8,621 nt of DNA from CAYJBH01 sp964368815 (lineage in GTDB: Bacteria; Bacillota; Clostridia; Oscillospirales; Ruminococcaceae): assembly GCA_964368815.1 (NCBI GenBank), contig CAYJDA010000056.1:1-8621 (forward strand). The letters are read 5' to 3'. A program made the translations under genes and the position numbers. Positions 6,422-8,621 of the stretch are shown here, piece after piece; within the stretch, counting starts at the first letter, position 1; each line of letters begins with the position of its first letter. The notes beneath the pieces were generated by a model. The model saw only the letters and a program-made list of their open reading frames with translations. It made no database searches and was not told where the DNA came from.

Positions 6422-7849
6422 ATGTATAAAAAGCAGGAAAACAGTTTATTTCAAAACTCATATTTAATCGTTATAGACATCATTTCTCTCGCTATAGCTT
6501 TTGTTGCCGCATATTTTGTAAACCACAATAATTTTAACGGCCTTAGCTCTGAACTTTATAGTTTATCGCTATTTTTCTTGCTGTCGATACATTTCTTTGT
6601 TATCATGTGCTTTAGGACAGCATTTTCACCAAGGGCTATCAAAAAAATCGATATATTAGCTACATTACTTCAAACTATTATCAGCATGTCTCTTTTTGCT
6701 ATCTGGCTGTTGCTTTTTAAAAATGCCGATCTGTTTTCCAGAATGGTATTCGTTTTAACTCCGCTGTTTTTTATGGTGCTAAGCCTTCTTCTACGGCTGT
6801 TTTTCATGAAATTCATCTACCTTGAATCAGCTAAAACGTATGTTTATATCACACAGGTTTCCCTGCTTGATGAGGTTTCTGCCGAGATAGAGGAAATCTT
6901 CGCTCATTCGAACCACATCTGCAAACTAATAGTATTGGATGAAGAGGTTTCTCAAAGGCAAGGGTGCTTGTTTGTTCAAACTACCGATGAAATATTAGAC
7001 TATCTTCATAAAAACTGGGTAGACGAAGTTTTTATACTCATGGACAACGAACACCAGCTACCTAACGATCTAATAATAAATATTACCGAAATGGGTATTG
7101 TGTCACATATAAAGGTTAATTCGATATTTAACACCCATCTATATAAGCAGATGATAGAAAATATTAATGGCACATATGTATTAACCACTACGATAAACTA
7201 TGTTAGTACTTTAGAGTTATTTATCAAGCGCGTAACCGATATAATCGGTGGTTTTGCAGGCTGTTTAATCACCATTATTCTCGCACTTATTTTAGGCCCA
7301 ATGATTTATATATCATCACCGGGACCCATATTCTATTCTCAACTTCGTGTTGGTAGAAACGGAAAACTATTTAAAATTTATAAGTTTCGAAGCATGTATA
7401 TGAACGCTGACGAAAAGAAAGCTCTGCTGTTAGACAAAAATGAATTTAACGGCGATTTAATGTTTAAAATAAATCAGGACCCCAGAATAATAGGCTCGAA
7501 AATTGATGAAAAAGGCAATTATAAACCCGGCATAGGAAATACAATTAGGAAATTATCTTTAGACGAATTTCCACAGTTTTTTAACGTTTTAATGGGCGAT
7601 ATGAGTATCGTCGGAACAAGACCGCCAACAACCGACGAATGGTCTCGTTACGAGCCACGCCACCGTTCAAGACTGGCAATAAAGCCCGGAATAACCGGCT
7701 TATGGCAGGTAGGTTTTAGAAATAAGGCGGTAGATTTTGAAGAGGTTGTTAAAATTGATAGAGAGTATATAGAAAGTTGGTCCTTTGCATTAGACATGAA
7801 AATAATACTTAAAACAGTTAAGTCTATATTAAAAGGGGAAGGTCAGTAA
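6422..7849 (+). CDS. WbaP-type undecaprenyl-phosphate sugar-1-phosphate transferase (initiating glycosyltransferase)
   Basis: This 475-residue protein has the long three-part form of the family. Four N-terminal membrane helices (about 14-34, 46-63, 82-100, 110-130) precede a soluble middle domain (about 135-260) where a CoA_binding_3-like fold is expected, and a C-terminal bacterial sugar transferase domain (269-475). The catalytic domain has a membrane re-entrant helix (273-298), YKFRSM (320-325), DPR (353-355), the catalytic Asp-Glu dyad D381/E382 in RKLSLDEFPQ, VGTRPP (397-402) and KPGITGLWQV (421-430). Known members attach glucose-, galactose- or acetamido-sugar-1-phosphate from a UDP donor to undecaprenyl phosphate, the first step in repeat-unit assembly; the sugar is not predictable here. 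The middle domain lacks the usual glycine-rich loop, and the helix break reads GP (292-293) rather than the common SP. A perfect AGGAGGT (6412-6418) sits only a few bases before the ATG. Last gene before the terminator. Confidence 0.93.
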   Translation: MYKKQENSLFQNSYLIVIDIISLAIAFVAAYFVNHNNFNGLSSELYSLSLFFLLSIHFFVIMCFRTAFSPRAIKKIDILATLLQTIISMSLFAIWLLLFKNADLFSRMVFVLTPLFFMVLSLLLRLFFMKFIYLESAKTYVYITQVSLLDEVSAEIEEIFAHSNHICKLIVLDEEVSQRQGCLFVQTTDEILDYLHKNWVDEVFILMDNEHQLPNDLIINITEMGIVSHIKVNSIFNTHLYKQMIENINGTYVLTTTINYVSTLELFIKRVTDIIGGFAGCLITIILALILGPMIYISSPGPIFYSQLRVGRNGKLFKIYKFRSMYMNADEKKALLLDKNEFNGDLMFKINQDPRIIGSKIDEKGNYKPGIGNTIRKLSLDEFPQFFNVLMGDMSIVGTRPPTTDEWSRYEPRHRSRLAIKPGITGLWQVGFRNKAVDFEEVVKIDREYIESWSFALDMKIILKTVKSILKGEGQ

Positions 7850-7907
7850 GTAAACAGTTGGTTTTAGAAAATGGCATAACTACCGGCACAGCCTGTGGTT
7901 TTTACAC

Positions 7908-7955
7908 AAATTAAAAAGCTACACTTCACAACAGTGAAATGTAGCTTTTTAATTT
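7908..7955. terminator. Bidirectional intrinsic terminator
   Basis: The left arm 7908-7929 and right arm 7934-7955 pair over 22 positions with a single mismatch (C7924 with A7939) around a 4-base AACA loop. The core stem AGCTACA...TGTAGCT is flanked by A5 on the left and T5 on the right, so both strands have a hairpin followed by a U-run. It ends the plus-strand operon and the convergent minus-strand gene whose stop is at 7960-7962. Confidence 0.92.
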
Positions 7956-7959
7956 GCTG

Positions 7960-8621
7960 TTATGAAGTTAAGAATGGAAACGATGTTCCAAAATGCACGC
8001 CAATGTGGTTATCTTGGTCTGCGTAGGTGGATAAATTTGTTGCAACGCCGACATCAACCCACTCATTCGGGTCTTCCAACTTTGAGCGGTCACCATTGAA
8101 TGTATAATAATTTATGCCGGCGCCAAAAGAGTAAGGTGTTACATTATTACTTATCGCAAAGGATTTTCTTCCGCCGCCGCCTGCGCCGCATATTGCAGTT
8201 AAGCTTCCGGTAAACGGGTTATTGGTATCACCTAAGGTAATACCAATAGGTGCGTGTATTCCATTTCCATTATATTGACTTTCTTTTTCGTACCCGCCTT
8301 TGGCAATTACGGTTGGGCTACCATAAATGCATAAGTAGCTACCGCTTGAGTGAATTCCAATGCCTCCTATATATTCACTATTACCACCTGTTGCGTTTAT
8401 TGTGCCGCCCCAAATTGTTATAGGTGTATTATCAGTAAAAATTCCATCACCACCGGTTGAATTGCCCCCCTCACTGTCGCCGTCGCCGCCTGTTGCGTTT
8501 ATTATGCCGCTAAGAATTGTTAGCCCTTCGATTGCATGGATTCCGGCACCGCCACCGTTGTAAGCGTCGCCGCCTGTTGTATTTAGCGTGCCGGAGCCAT
8601 TTATTGTTATAGCGCCGGTAG
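7960..8621 (-). CDS. Glycine-rich repetitive protein, C-terminal part (probable secreted beta-solenoid)
   Basis: The minus strand is open from the window edge to TAA at 7962-7960, giving 219 residues of the C-terminus; the start lies outside. The sequence is built of imperfect units of about 28-34 residues with the pattern S/G-G-T/I-I/L-N-A/T-T-G-G, then a Gly/Asp/Asn-rich turn, GIH, and a short I/L-T-I strand. Examples are GSGTLNTTGGD (8-18), SGIINATGGD (37-46) and GGTINATGGN (71-80), with weaker units near 101 and 137. Regular short beta strands and Gly/Asn turns suggest a right-handed beta-helix or solenoid, common in secreted or surface proteins of Firmicutes with unknown ligands. The last 60 residues are non-repetitive (YYTFNGDRSKLEDPNEWVDV and beyond). 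No LPXTG motif or C-terminal membrane anchor is present. Base composition is richer in GC than the neighbouring glycan genes, partly because of glycine codons. The function is not recognised; any link to the glycan locus is by position only. Confidence 0.82.
   Translation of the reverse strand, partial: TGAITINGSGTLNTTGGDAYNGGGAGIHAIEGLTILSGIINATGGDGDSEGGNSTGGDGIFTDNTPITIWGGTINATGGNSEYIGGIGIHSSGSYLCIYGSPTVIAKGGYEKESQYNGNGIHAPIGITLGDTNNPFTGSLTAICGAGGGGRKSFAISNNVTPYSFGAGINYYTFNGDRSKLEDPNEWVDVGVATNLSTYADQDNHIGVHFGTSFPFLTS
8384..8611 (-). repeat. Imperfect in-frame DNA repeats within the glycine-rich gene
   Basis: Three related blocks begin, on the plus strand, at 8384 (CCACCTGTTGCGTTTAT), 8486 (CCGCCTGTTGCGTTTAT) and 8570 (CCGCCTGTTGTATTTAG). 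The first two match at 23 of 25 bases. The spacings are 102 and 84 bp, both multiples of three, so gain or loss of units would keep the frame. They encode the N-A/T-T-G-G core of the protein repeat. Confidence 0.6.

Noticed and set aside
7006..7188. Minus-strand 60-codon reading frame
   Set aside because: Antisense inside the initiating transferase gene; no ribosome binding site or family resemblance.
7881..7906. CACA/TGTG mini-hairpin followed by TTTTT after the initiating transferase
   Set aside because: A four-base stem is too short, and the strong terminator at 7908-7955 explains the end of the operon.
8360..8563. Proline-rich plus-strand reading frame
   Set aside because: It is the antisense of the glycine-rich repeats (Gly codons GGN read as Pro-rich on the other strand), lacks a ribosome binding site, and overlaps a convincing minus-strand gene.

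Overview
The window is a piece of an exopolysaccharide, capsule or cell-wall-glycan locus from a low-GC Gram-positive bacterium. A clostridial Firmicute is likely, but I cannot name a genus. The reasons are AT-rich codons (TTA, ATA, AAA), Shine-Dalgarno sequences, consensus sigma-A promoters with extended -10 boxes, and Firmicute-type families: a Wzz/YveK chain-length protein without a fused kinase, a WecG/TagA/CpsF transferase, and a large WbaP-type initiating transferase.

Layout. Positions 1-2157 hold three minus-strand genes: a family-4 glycosyltransferase (first in the operon), a Wzz-like chain-length protein, and the first 109 codons of a multi-pass membrane protein cut by the window edge. 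Positions 2158-2369 form a divergent promoter region. The plus strand then carries a WecG/TagA transferase (2370-3098). A near-consensus promoter (3164-3192) with a leader of about 134 nt follows, then two tandem paralogous Wzy/O-antigen-ligase-like membrane proteins (3333-4922 and 4922-6328, overlapping by one base) and a polyprenyl-phosphate sugar-1-phosphate transferase (6422-7849). A strong bidirectional terminator (7908-7955) separates this from the 3' end of a convergent minus-strand gene (7960-8621) encoding a glycine-rich repetitive protein that looks like a surface beta-solenoid.

How the genes could work together (inference from families). The WbaP-type enzyme loads the first sugar phosphate onto undecaprenyl phosphate. 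The WecG/TagA enzyme and the family-4 transferase add further sugars. One Wzy/ligase-type protein polymerises or transfers the repeat units outside the membrane, and the Wzz-like protein sets chain length. No flippase and no tyrosine kinase or phosphatase lies inside the window.

Most notable points. (1) The second tandem polymerase/ligase copy keeps the fold and a closely matching core but has lost the conserved Arg, Asn and His residues that the first copy retains, so it looks like an intact pseudoenzyme. (2) The family-4 glycosyltransferase appears to begin at an ATC codon, preceded by a Shine-Dalgarno sequence and a promoter; the first conventional start would delete the N-terminal nucleotide-sugar transferase motif. 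(3) The two divergent promoters resemble each other over 30 bases. (4) The repetitive glycine-rich protein has about five imperfect units of roughly 30 residues.
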